The notes below the pieces were generated by a model. The model worked only from the letters and a program-made list of their open reading frames with translations, had not been told where the DNA came from and ran no database searches. Positions 36,720-45,580 of a stretch of 64,000 nucleotides of DNA are shown piece after piece. The stretch lies in assembly GCF_035989285.1 (NCBI RefSeq), contig NZ_CP108513.1, forward strand, positions 10,974,001 through 11,038,000, read 5' to 3'. A program made the position numbers and the translations under genes. Each line of letters opens with the position of its first letter. Position 1 is the stretch's first letter. Source of the stretch: Streptomyces sp. NBC_01235. GTDB taxonomy: Bacteria > Actinomycetota > Actinomycetes > Streptomycetales > Streptomycetaceae.

Positions 36720-37594
36720 TCCTCCTCCACCAGCTCCCATCGGCCGTCGACCTGTCGTGCCAGCCCTCTTCGGCGCAGGTCTTCCAGGTAGCGGGCCATG
36801 CCGCGGTCGCCGCGCTTGCGGAACAGCGGGAAGGCCTTGGGCAGCAGGTTCGGTACGAGCATTGCGAACCGGACCAGACGGGACTCACCTGAGCGGGGAT
36901 AGGCCTCCAGGCGGGGCTTGTCCAGCAGGCTCACCACCGCCGCCACGACGTCGGCGGGCTGCTGCGGCGGATCCTGGAACTGCAGGGAGTTCCCGCCCTC
37001 CACCGCCTCCTCGCGCAGCATCCGGGTATCGGTGGCCGATGGCAGCACCGACCCGACCCTGATGCCCTTGTCCTTCAGGTCGAGCCCGATCGAGAGCATC
37101 GCGCCTCTCAGTCCGAACTTGGAGGCCGTGTAGATCGGGGTCTCGCCGAGCGGGAGGATCCCGCCGAGAGATCCGGTGGTGACCACCCGGGCGTCCCTGG
37201 AGGCCCGCAGCAGCGGGATGGCGAGACGGGTCGCGATCAGAGGGGAGAGCAGATTGAGGTCGAGTTCCCGCTCGATGCTCTCGATGCTGCGCTCGTCGAA
37301 GCGTGCCGCGCTGGTCATGCCGACGTTGTTGACCAAGACGTCCAGACGGCCGTAGCCGACGGCGACCTGGTCGAAGAGGTCCTCCACCTGGGCGCGGTCC
37401 GTCAGATCGCAGCCAATACCTGTGTGCCCAGGGCCGGGAAGCTCGTCGGCGACCTTCCTGGCGCGCGCCTCGTCGATGTCGACGACGACGCAGCGGGCGC
37501 CCCCGGAGGCGAAACGGCGGCACATGGCGCTGCCTATTCCCCCCGCGCCGCCGGTCACCAGCATGACTTTGTCGGTGAAGTCGAAGCTGCTCAT
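36716..37594 (-). CDS. short-chain dehydrogenase/reductase
   Basis: 292-aa classical SDR. Cofactor motif TGGAGGIG (14-21), 'DIDEARA' acidic turn favouring NAD, NNVG at 89-92, catalytic Ser142 region and Tyr155/Lys159 in YTASK. The C-terminus has an extra basic/helical tail ('RKRGDRGMARYLEDLRRRG'), seen in membrane-associated or lipid-substrate SDRs. It overlaps the FMO gene before it and the ALDH gene after it by 4 bp each. Likely oxidises an alcohol to the aldehyde used by the ALDH. Confidence 0.9.
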   Translation of the reverse strand: MSSFDFTDKVMLVTGGAGGIGSAMCRRFASGGARCVVVDIDEARARKVADELPGPGHTGIGCDLTDRAQVEDLFDQVAVGYGRLDVLVNNVGMTSAARFDERSIESIERELDLNLLSPLIATRLAIPLLRASRDARVVTTGSLGGILPLGETPIYTASKFGLRGAMLSIGLDLKDKGIRVGSVLPSATDTRMLREEAVEGGNSLQFQDPPQQPADVVAAVVSLLDKPRLEAYPRSGESRLVRFAMLVPNLLPKAFPLFRKRGDRGMARYLEDLRRRGLARQVDGRWELVEEE

Positions 37595-38937
37595 GACACC
37601 GTCTCCTTGTGCCGAACGGAGGTCACCTGTGGCGGCCGGCCCTCGGTGCGCCAGCCCATCCCGGCCGCGATCTTGGTCAGGTACTTCACGTAGGTGCCGC
37701 TGTTGACGTAGCCGGTGTGGCGGGGCGAATCGACGAACTTGATGCCGCCGGACAGATCCGGGCGGTCGCTTCGGATCATGCGGGCGAACCGCTGCGCGTT
37801 CGGCAGCTTGCGCTGCGCGTCGTGGATGTAGTCGGCGATCATCTGGGACTGGGTGTCGAAGAGCGCGTAGGCAGCGGAGTTCGTCTCCACGAATCCGACG
37901 CCGAACAGTCCCTCGTGCTCACGCGAGAACGCCGACAGGTACAGGTCGGGGTGCTGTTCGTCGCCGAAGTACTTCTGCGCGACCGGCACCTTGTGCTTGT
38001 AGCCGGTCGCCAGCAGGATCACGTCGAATTCGTCGTGTGTGCCGTCGGTGAAGTGCACCGTACTGCCGTCGGTACGGGTGATCCCGGGCCTGGCCGTGAT
38101 GTCGCCATGCTGGAGATGATGATGCAGCGTCGAACTGAGCACGGGGTGGGTCTCGAACAGCTTGTGGTCGGGCTTTTGCAGACCCAGCCGGGTCGGGTCA
38201 CCGTTGAGAATCCGCAGGAGGGCTCCGAACAGCTTTTGCTCCAGCCACATCGGTAGCCTCGGCCCCACAGTGGCGAGTGTGTCCGCGGGCCGGCCGAAGA
38301 TGTGCTTGGGTATGAACCAGTAGCCGCGGCGCATGCTGATCACCGCACGGTCGGCCACCCGGGCCGCATCGCATGCGATGTCACAGCCGGATGCTCCCGC
38401 CCCCACAACCAGCACGCGCCTGCCGCGCAGTTCGTCCGGACTGCGATAGTCGACCGCGTGACGGATCTCGCCGGTGAAGCTCCCCGGCAGGTCGGGGATG
38501 TTGGGATGCCATTGCGAGCCCGTGCACACCACGACCTGGCTGTGGACGGTCTGCCGTCCGTCGGCCCTGGTGACCGTCCAGGTGCCGTCCGCGTTCTTGT
38601 CCACTCCAATGACCTCGGTACCGAATTCGATCCGTTCCGTCAGCCCGTATGCTTCAGCGAACGACGTCAGGTAGGACAGAATGTGCCGGTGCGAGGGGTA
38701 GTCGGCGAAATGGTCCGGCATCGGCCAGCCACCGAAAGCCGAGAGCGTCTTGCTCGAATTGAAATGGGCCGACTCGTACATCGGACTTCCGGGGCTGTCG
38801 ATATCCCACACACCGCCGAGCGCCGTATGCCGCTCAAGATGCGTATAGGACAGCTGCCGCTCTGTCAACGCCCTGGCGACTGCCAACCCGGCAGGGCCCG
38901 CCCCGATCACGCACGTGTCATGAGAAGTGCTACTCAC
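37591..38937 (-). CDS. flavin-containing monooxygenase
   Basis: 448-aa class B flavoprotein. FAD motif GAGPAG (12-17), the FMO fingerprint FTGEIRHAVDY (154-164; FxGxxxHxxxY), and NADPH motif GAGASG (179-184) are all visible; 'LLATGYKHKVPV' closes the core. The Tyr of the fingerprint favours an N/S-oxidising FMO over a Baeyer-Villiger enzyme (which has W). GTG 38937 is chosen since GGGAGG lies about 8 bp upstream and the FAD motif then starts near residue 10. First gene of the coupled FMO-SDR-ALDH operon. Confidence 0.9.
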   Translation of the reverse strand: MSSTSHDTCVIGAGPAGLAVARALTERQLSYTHLERHTALGGVWDIDSPGSPMYESAHFNSSKTLSAFGGWPMPDHFADYPSHRHILSYLTSFAEAYGLTERIEFGTEVIGVDKNADGTWTVTRADGRQTVHSQVVVCTGSQWHPNIPDLPGSFTGEIRHAVDYRSPDELRGRRVLVVGAGASGCDIACDAARVADRAVISMRRGYWFIPKHIFGRPADTLATVGPRLPMWLEQKLFGALLRILNGDPTRLGLQKPDHKLFETHPVLSSTLHHHLQHGDITARPGITRTDGSTVHFTDGTHDEFDVILLATGYKHKVPVAQKYFGDEQHPDLYLSAFSREHEGLFGVGFVETNSAAYALFDTQSQMIADYIHDAQRKLPNAQRFARMIRSDRPDLSGGIKFVDSPRHTGYVNSGTYVKYLTKIAAGMGWRTEGRPPQVTSVRHKETVS

Positions 38938-39122
38938 GATTCTGCCTCCCGTCTTGCCAGGATTCGCTGGCGTTGACGGGAATCTATTCATCCAACGTTC
39001 AGGGGACACTGACCAGTGCGGTCATGGAGGGGGCCTCAGCGGCCACGGGTCGGGTTCAGCGGTTGTCGCGGGTCTGTCAAACGAGCGTTTTACAGTCCCT
39101 TGGTGGGGCCTGGGGCGGCCCT

Positions 39123-40124
39123 TCAGCTGTGCAGCATGAGGAGGCTGAGTCCGGTGCTGGTGGGGGTGTGCACCGCGTTGTTGCGGTGCCGGAGGGTGGT
39201 GACCAGTCCGGCCTGTCGTAGGACGGTGGCGTGTTGGCTGGCGCCGGAGGCGCCGATGCCCAGAACGCCGGCGAGTTCGGCCGTGTTGCATCCGGGATGG
39301 GTGGCGATGGCATGGAGGACTGCGGCGCGGGTCCGGCCCAGCAGCGACGTCAGAGCCTCAGGGGCGCTTGCGGCCGCGGACTCTGCGGAGAAGGGGGTCA
39401 GGGGGGTGAGGCCGGCGCCGAAGTTGGCGGGATAGGTCAGGAAGGGCTGCGGCTCGGCATCGGGGTCGATGACCGGTGACTCCGACCCGAACAGCGAGGG
39501 CACCAGCAGCAGCCCCCGGCCCTCCAACCGCAGATCGCCTTGTATGCCGGAGGCCATGGCGACTTCCAGCGTCGGCGGTGTCCACCGGATGCGCGGCGGG
39601 TACAACCCGGTCAGCAGGCGCTCGACGCCACCGTGGAGCAGTTCGCGTATCCGAACGGCCCGGTCGGCGGCAAGGTCGGTCACCACGTGCGACCAGTACG
39701 GTGCCAGGACCGCCCTGTGGAGGAGATGCATGCTGTCGGCCAGCTGCTGCAGCACGCGTGGGTCATCGTCCAGCCGCCGGGTCCAGGACGGTAGCGGCTG
39801 GTGTTCCGCGAGGGCTGCCAGGGTCTGACGGATCTCTTTCGGTGAGGTCGAGCGGATCTGTTCCAGCAGATCTTGTGGGCTGCCCGCTTGCACCCGGGCC
39901 AGGAAGTCCGGTGTCCATCCGCGCGGCGGGATCAGATCGAGGGCCAGGCGCGCTTCCGCCGGTAACCGGGTAAAGGACCGCTGTCGCCATGCATCGTACC
40001 GAACCGGTTGATTCCGGTCCTGGAGAACCCGTACCGCGTTGGTCAGTTCCAGCATCGGCCTCGGCGATTCGGCCACCCGGGTCCGGGCCAGGTCCTCGGC
40101 GGTGAAATGGATCCGGTAGACCAC
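39123..40124 (-). CDS. ArsR-type winged-helix regulator with DUF5937-like N-domain
   Basis: 333 aa. The start 'MVYRIHFTAEDLARTRVAES' and the helical 230-residue N-part resemble Streptomyces ArsR-like regulators with an N-terminal DUF5937-type domain. The C-terminal winged helix reads 'RAAVLHAIATHPGCNTAELA' and 'ASGASQHATVLRQAGLVTTL'. No metal-binding cysteines are seen, so the effector is probably organic. GTG start at 40124. It could regulate the FMO operon, whose promoter is 185 bp away, or itself. Confidence 0.85.
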   Translation of the reverse strand: MVYRIHFTAEDLARTRVAESPRPMLELTNAVRVLQDRNQPVRYDAWRQRSFTRLPAEARLALDLIPPRGWTPDFLARVQAGSPQDLLEQIRSTSPKEIRQTLAALAEHQPLPSWTRRLDDDPRVLQQLADSMHLLHRAVLAPYWSHVVTDLAADRAVRIRELLHGGVERLLTGLYPPRIRWTPPTLEVAMASGIQGDLRLEGRGLLLVPSLFGSESPVIDPDAEPQPFLTYPANFGAGLTPLTPFSAESAAASAPEALTSLLGRTRAAVLHAIATHPGCNTAELAGVLGIGASGASQHATVLRQAGLVTTLRHRNNAVHTPTSTGLSLLMLHS

Positions 40125-40320
40125 TGCTTCCCCTCGTGCTCGAGCCGTGCCTGGCGATCACCGGTGATTGTTCCAGCCGACCGTGATTCAACCCAGGTTG
40201 AAACACGTCGACCTCCCTGCCCGGGTGGGGCACGCTGGCGGCCGAACGCAAGTAACCCTCCACCAGGCCTCGAACCGACCCAACCAGGGGGCAAGCAGCA
40301 TGCAGAGGGACCTTCCCCCG

Positions 40321-40496
40321 TGAAGGCAGGCATCACGCTCGGCGGTCTCGCGCTGGCAGTAGGAAGCGCCACCGTCATAGCACCGACCGCCCAGCCCGGA
40401 CGTGGACCATCGCGCACTTCGAGGGCAAGACGATCGACCTGTCCAAGGACTGGGGCGCTGCCAAGGCCTGCGACGTCCAGCGCGCCGTCATCAACT
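40321..40496 (+). pseudogene. small secreted-protein remnant
   Basis: GTG at 40321 starts a signal-peptide-like segment ('VKAGITLGGLALAVGSA'); after a frameshift the sequence continues 'IAHFEGKTIDLSKDWGAAKA', resembling small exported Streptomyces proteins with an 'FEGKxIDLSxxWGxAxAC' motif, then stops. Too short and broken to be functional. Confidence 0.35.
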
Positions 40497-40499
40497 GAT

Positions 40500-41633
40500 T
40501 CCGCACCCAAGGAGAGCGACACGAGGACCGCTCAACAAGCCAAGACCGCAAGCCCCAGCTCCCCCCGGGGACTACTGCTCCACGCCTCCCCGTTCACTCG
40601 CGGGAGACAGTCAGATCTCACACGGAACCAAGGGACCGCCACCGCGAAGGGAAGGGAGTGACAGTTGCGCCAACCTCGGTTCAGGCCGATGCAGGCCACT
40701 TCGCCCCGCCACGTCCCGCGCTCTCGCCGCACCATGGGCCCATCGAAGGGGATGGTAGACCGGGGAGGGCGATCAGAACGTGGGCCCACACGTCGGTGTG
40801 CGCCAGTAGCCGTGCGGGTCGGGCCTGTTGTGCAGCATCGTGCCCGAGATGGTCGACCGGCACCACCGAGTAGTCGATGTATGCCACCTGTGGGAAGGCC
40901 TTGCGAACTGCCCGGCTCCACGTGCGCTGCGCGATCATCGTCCGAGCGTAGGTCCCAAGCGATCGCTCCGCCCGGCTTTCCACCACAGCTACACCCCAGG
41001 TTGTACACCGCCAACTACCCTGGTTGCGGGGGCAGTTCAACCCCTGGGTGGGCGAGAAGCAACGGCCGCTCCAGCTAACTTTCCATGCACTTGGGCGACG
41101 ACGCTCGGGAAACGCTCTTCGGCACGCGACAAGGCCCCTTGGGTCCCGCCCTGTCGTCCACTCCGTCCTGGCTTCGGGGAGACCGGACTCCCCTGTGTGC
41201 CGGCGGCACCACCACGCCGGTGTTCGCAGTCATGCGGTGAGCGGCGATTGGTCACATGGTCCGCAACATCGACGGAAGGGAACTCGTAGTGTCCATATCA
41301 AAGATCCGAATTGCGGCCGCGGGCCGGCTGAGTGAGCGCCCTGACCGGTTTTGCCGCAGCCGCCCCGGCGCGGGCCGTTCCGGCCGCCCGTTCGGACCGT
41401 TCAAGAGGGAGCAACCACGGCGGGAAGCCTCTACGCCCGCCCCTCGGGGCGAGGCGTCGAAGTGGTCTTCTTCGCGATGGCCGAGGCCGTTCCGGCGTCA
41501 TTGGTCGACATTTCGGGACTGTGTCGGAGAGCGGTCAACGGATCAGCTCGTCTGCGAGGACTGGAGATCCGCGTGCGGCGGTTCCCGCTGACGGAGACCC
41601 TCGACTGACCGGGTACGGGGAAGGAGACGGCAC
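40500..41633. other. gene-poor boundary before the NRPS cluster
   Basis: More than 1.1 kb with only short overlapping frames on both strands and no recognisable domain. It separates the catabolic islets from the lipopeptide cluster and probably holds the promoter of the StrR-type regulator near its right end. A GGAAGGAG just before 41634 is that gene's RBS. Confidence 0.5.
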
Positions 41634-42626
41634 GTGGGGCAGAGGGAGAACGACGCCACGGCTCTGATACACCTGCTCCGGGGGTCCGGGGCGGCGCTTG
41701 GGGACTTCGGGGGGTCCGGCCGGGAGCCGGCGCGCGAGATCCGGGAGGTCCCGATCGCGCTGCTGGCACTCGGCGAGTCGCCCCGGCACGACGGCCATGA
41801 CGCCGACCACGTGCTCCGGCTGGCCGAGACCGAGGAGCCGCTGCCGCCGGTGCTGGTCGACCGGCGCGGGCTGCGGGTGATCGACGGGTTCCACCGGGTC
41901 ATGGCTGCCATGCTCAACGGCCGGGAGACCATCGAGGTCGAGTACTTCGACGGGTCCGAGGCGGACGCGTTCCTCCGGGCCGTCGAGGCGAACGTGCGGC
42001 ACGGGCTCCCGCTGACCCGCGCCGACCGCCAGGCCGCCGTCGAACGCATCCTGGTTTCCCACCCGTATATGGCCGACCGGGCGATCGCCCAGGCCGTTGG
42101 GCTCGGGGCGAGGACGGTCGCAAGGATCCGGCAGCGGTCCCAGGACGCCGAGACGACGGAGCGGGTGGGCCTGGACGGTCGCGTGCGGCCGCTGGACCAC
42201 GGGGCGAACCGGCGCGAGGTGGTGCGGCTTCTCCACGAGCGGCCGCGGGCCTCGCTGCGGGAGATCGCCCGGGCGGCGGGGGTGTCCCCGACGACGGTGG
42301 CCGACGTCCGTCGGCACCTCGACGAGAAGCCTGATCCGGTCCCACAGGCCGCGGCGGTGCCGAAGAAGGCACCGATGGTGCAGCCGGATTCCGCAGAGGT
42401 CCTGCAAAAGTTGATCCGTGACCCGTCGCTTCGCCACAAGGAGGACGGCCGGCGCCTGTTGTGCTTCCTCCAGCACGCGGCAGCGGTGGAGCAGGAGCGG
42501 ACTGTTCTGATAGCCGCTGTACCGCCGCACTGCGCGGACTTGGTGCAGCAGCTCGCATTGCAGTACGCGAACACATGGTCGGGCTTCGCGGAGCAGCTGG
42601 CCGACGGCCGGGCATCCGTGGACTGA
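41634..42626 (+). CDS. StrR-like pathway-specific activator (ParB-fold N-domain)
   Basis: 330-aa regulator. Residues about 35-125 form a ParB/Srx-type domain ('IREVPIALLALGESPRHDG', 'RGLRVIDGFHRVMAAMLNG'); a first HTH follows ('ADRAIAQAVGLGARTVARIR', about 147-166) and a second ('ASLREIARAAGVSPTTVADV', about 206-225). This is the layout of StrR, Bbr and the Tei15-type activators of streptomycin and glycopeptide clusters. GTG start with GGAAGGAG upstream. It is convergent with the ABC exporter gene and should activate the divergent promoters around 47.3 kb, where a StrR-type palindrome lies. Confidence 0.9.
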   Translation: MGQRENDATALIHLLRGSGAALGDFGGSGREPAREIREVPIALLALGESPRHDGHDADHVLRLAETEEPLPPVLVDRRGLRVIDGFHRVMAAMLNGRETIEVEYFDGSEADAFLRAVEANVRHGLPLTRADRQAAVERILVSHPYMADRAIAQAVGLGARTVARIRQRSQDAETTERVGLDGRVRPLDHGANRREVVRLLHERPRASLREIARAAGVSPTTVADVRRHLDEKPDPVPQAAAVPKKAPMVQPDSAEVLQKLIRDPSLRHKEDGRRLLCFLQHAAAVEQERTVLIAAVPPHCADLVQQLALQYANTWSGFAEQLADGRASVD

Positions 42627-42655
42627 CATCGACGGGACCGATGCGACGGCTGTTC

Positions 42656-42693
42656 GTCGCGTCGCTCGGCGGCGGGCCGGTGAGCGACGCGAC
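42656..42693. terminator. hairpin terminator between convergent genes
   Basis: Perfect 12-bp stem GTCGCGTCGCTC/GAGCGACGCGAC with a 14-nt loop, placed between the 3' ends of the StrR-type gene and the ABC exporter gene. No long T-run, as is usual in GC-rich actinomycetes; it could serve both directions. Confidence 0.7.
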
Positions 42694-42706
42694 GATGGGC
42701 CGCCAT

Positions 42707-44641
42707 TCACCGAACCGCGGGCCGGCGGTCGAACTGGGCCCTGTGGAGCTCCGCATACAGGTCGTCGGCAGCCAGCAGCTGCTCGTGGGTGCCGCGCTCG
42801 CGGATCCGGCCCCGGTCGACCACGAGGATCTGGTCGGCATCGCGGACCGTCGACAGCCGGTGGGCGATCACCAGCGACGTGCGGCCGGCCAGCGCGGTCT
42901 TCAGCGCTTCCTGGATCGCAGCCTCGGACTCCGAGTCCAGGTGTGCGGTCGCCTCGTCGAGCACCACGACCGGCGGGGACTTCAGAAGCAGCCGGACCAG
43001 GGAGATGCGCTGGCGCTCGCCGCCGGACAATCGGTGGCCCTGGTCGCCGACGACGGTGTCCAGGCCGTCGGGAAGGGATCGGACCAGATCCCAGATGTGC
43101 GCGGTCTCGCAGGCTTCGATGATGTCGCCTTCGCTCGCCTCGGGACACGCGTAGGCGAGGTTGGCGCGGATCGTGTCGTGGAACAGGTGCGCGTCCTGGG
43201 TGACCACGCCGACCGCCGCGTGCAGCGAAGTCGAGGTCAGGTCCCGGACGTCCCGGCCGCCGACCAGGACCGCCCCCGAGGTCGCCTCGTACAGACGGGG
43301 CACGAGCTGGGTGATCGTCGTCTTGCCGCCGCCGGACGGGCCGACCAGCGCGGTCAGCCGTCCGGCCGGGGCGATGAAGCTGAGCTCGGTCAGGACCGGG
43401 CCGGTCGGCTCGCGCTCGGCGCCGCGTCCCGCGACGCCCTCCAGCGACACCAGGGACGTCTCGGCGGGCGAGGGATACCGGAAGCTGACGCGGTCGAACT
43501 CGATCTCGGGCGCGGCTCCGGCGGACCCGGCGGTTCCGGGGTTTCCGGGGTTTTTCGCAGTCGCCACGATCCCCAGCGCGGTCGCGCCGGGCCGGTCGGC
43601 GATTGCTGGCTCGAGGTCCAGCACCTCGAAGACCCGCTCGAAGCTGACCAGCGCCGTCAGTGCCATCGACTGCATGTTCGTCAGCTGGTTCAGCGGGCCG
43701 TACAGGGCCATCAGCAGCGTGACCATCGCCACCAGCGTGCCGATCCGCAGCGAGCCGTGGATCACCAGGACGCCGCCCAGGCCGAACACCAGGGCGATGG
43801 TGAGCGAGGTGAGCAGGGAGCCGGTGACGGACAGCAACCGGCTCAGGGCCCGGGCCCGGACCGCGACGTCGCGGATCACGCCGGCGCGTTCGGCGAACGC
43901 CGCCGACTCGGCCTCGGGGCGGCCGTAGAGCTTGGTGAGCAGCGCGCCGGAGACGTTGAAGCGTTCGTTCAGGGTCGATCCGAGGTCCGCGTTGTGCTGC
44001 ATCAGAACCCTGGTCAGGCGCTGGAGTCGACGGCCCGCGAACCTGGCCGGGACCAGCACACAGGGGATCATCAGCAGCGCCGCGAGCGCGATGGGCCAGG
44101 ACAGCCAGAACATCGACACGAGAACGAAGACCATGGTCAGCAGCGTGCCGACGGACTGCGACAGCAGGCTGGTCACCGCCTGCTGGGCGCCGATCACGTC
44201 CGTGTTGAGGCGGCTGACGAGGGAGCCGGTCTGCGTGCGGGCGAAGAACGCCAGGGGCTGGCGCTGGACTTGGTCGAAGACGGACGTCCGCAGGTCGTAG
44301 ATCAGGCCCTCGCCGATCTTTCCGGACAGGCGCGCTTGGAGGTACTCGGCGAGGGCGTCGACGGCGGCCAGGCCCACGGTGGCTAGGCACAGGGCGATGG
44401 TCAGGCCGACACGGCCGGGCACGATGCCGTCGTCGACGACGAGTTTGAGGATCAGCGGGCTCGCCGAGACGGCGACCGCGTTCACGGCGGACAGCGTCAG
44501 TAGAAGCGCCAGCCGGCGCCGGTGCCGGGCGGTGTAGGGCAGGATCCGCCGGATTGTGCCGGGCCGGGTCGGCCGGCGTGGCACCGGGCCGGCTGGGCCC
44601 GACTGCGACGACGGATCGATGCCCGTGGCTTCGGTGGCCAC
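42707..44641 (-). CDS. ABC exporter, fused permease/ATPase
   Basis: 644-aa half-transporter of the MsbA/LmrA type. Six membrane helices lie within residues about 45-345; the nucleotide-binding domain has Walker A GPSGGGKT (434-441), signature LSGGE (538-542) and Walker B VVVLDEA (558-564). Such exporters secrete lipopeptides and glycopeptides and often give self-protection. The GTG start follows a clear AGGAGG. An unusual Gly/Ala/Asn-rich linker (about 362-378) joins the two halves. Convergent with the StrR-like gene; 129 bp downstream of the hydrolase gene and probably cotranscribed with it. Confidence 0.93.
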   Translation of the reverse strand: MATEATGIDPSSQSGPAGPVPRRPTRPGTIRRILPYTARHRRRLALLLTLSAVNAVAVSASPLILKLVVDDGIVPGRVGLTIALCLATVGLAAVDALAEYLQARLSGKIGEGLIYDLRTSVFDQVQRQPLAFFARTQTGSLVSRLNTDVIGAQQAVTSLLSQSVGTLLTMVFVLVSMFWLSWPIALAALLMIPCVLVPARFAGRRLQRLTRVLMQHNADLGSTLNERFNVSGALLTKLYGRPEAESAAFAERAGVIRDVAVRARALSRLLSVTGSLLTSLTIALVFGLGGVLVIHGSLRIGTLVAMVTLLMALYGPLNQLTNMQSMALTALVSFERVFEVLDLEPAIADRPGATALGIVATAKNPGNPGTAGSAGAAPEIEFDRVSFRYPSPAETSLVSLEGVAGRGAEREPTGPVLTELSFIAPAGRLTALVGPSGGGKTTITQLVPRLYEATSGAVLVGGRDVRDLTSTSLHAAVGVVTQDAHLFHDTIRANLAYACPEASEGDIIEACETAHIWDLVRSLPDGLDTVVGDQGHRLSGGERQRISLVRLLLKSPPVVVLDEATAHLDSESEAAIQEALKTALAGRTSLVIAHRLSTVRDADQILVVDRGRIRERGTHEQLLAADDLYAELHRAQFDRRPAVR

Positions 44642-44770
44642 GTGTCCTCCTGGGGGTCGTCGGTCCGGGGGGCCTAATCGGTCCGCTCGGGTCGGTGCTC
44701 GTCAGCGCTCCACGGCGGCCGACAGGGTTCATCAGTGTTCGCCGATGCGCGCCCGCCGCGCCGACACGGG

Positions 44771-45571
44771 TCAGTGCGCGTCGAGGAAATCGACGATGGC
44801 GGCGTTGACCGCGTCCGGCTGTTCGAGGTGGCCCAGGTGGCCGCAGTCCGCCAGTTCCACGTAGTCGCAGTCGGGGATGGCCTCGGCGACTTCGCGGGCC
44901 AGATGCGGCGGGGTGATGAGGTCGTCTGCAAAGGCGATGACCCGGCAGGGGGCGGTGACGGCGGCGAGTGCCGCGCGCCGGTCCTGGCCGGTCTCGACCC
45001 ACGCCTGCCCGCCGGCCCCGAGGCCGCCGCCGGTGAGCTCGAAGAGTTCGAGCCAGGTCGCGGCCTCGGCGTCGGCGTTGAGGGTGGCGGGGGAGAACAT
45101 CTGCTGCGCGGCGACCGCGGCCGCGTAAACCGGCGGGAGGCGTACGGCACCCTCTGAGAGGGAACGCTCTGCTGCGGCCAGCGCGCTGCGCGTTACGTCG
45201 GTGCGGGCCCGGGTGGCCAGCAGGACGGCGCAGCGCACCAGCCCGGGCGCGGCGACCGCCAGTTCCTGCGCGACCATCGCGCCCAACGATGTGCCCACGA
45301 TCCGGCACGGCGCCAGGTCCAGGGCTTCGATCAGCCCGGCGGTGTCGGCCGTCAGGTCGGCCATCGAGTACTTGCCGGCGGGCGCGTCCGACGGCGGGAC
45401 GCCGCGGTTGTCGAACACGATCGTCCGGTAGCCGGCCCGGTGCAGTGCCGGGGTCTGATGCATGGTCCAGGCCTGGCCAGAAGCGCCGGTGCCCATGATG
45501 AGCAGCACCGGCTCGCCGGCACCGGCCGTCGCGTACGACAGCCGGACGCCGTTGGTCTCCACGAAGGGCAT
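44771..45571 (-). CDS. alpha/beta hydrolase
   Basis: 266-aa alpha/beta-hydrolase. Nucleophile Ser95 in 'VGTSLGAMVAQE' (GxSxG), acid Asp216/217 in 'FADDLITPP', and His245 or His248 in 'DCGHLGHLEQP'; the oxyanion region is 'LLIMGTGASGQAW'. In NRPS clusters such single-domain proteins serve as editing (type II) thioesterases, cyclases or tailoring hydrolases; the GTSLG elbow is not the GHSMG of typical type II thioesterases, so the role is open. It starts 10 bp after the hydroxylase gene ends and shares its transcript. Confidence 0.88.
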   Translation of the reverse strand: MPFVETNGVRLSYATAGAGEPVLLIMGTGASGQAWTMHQTPALHRAGYRTIVFDNRGVPPSDAPAGKYSMADLTADTAGLIEALDLAPCRIVGTSLGAMVAQELAVAAPGLVRCAVLLATRARTDVTRSALAAAERSLSEGAVRLPPVYAAAVAAQQMFSPATLNADAEAATWLELFELTGGGLGAGGQAWVETGQDRRAALAAVTAPCRVIAFADDLITPPHLAREVAEAIPDCDYVELADCGHLGHLEQPDAVNAAIVDFLDAH

Positions 45572-45580
45572 GACAGGCCT

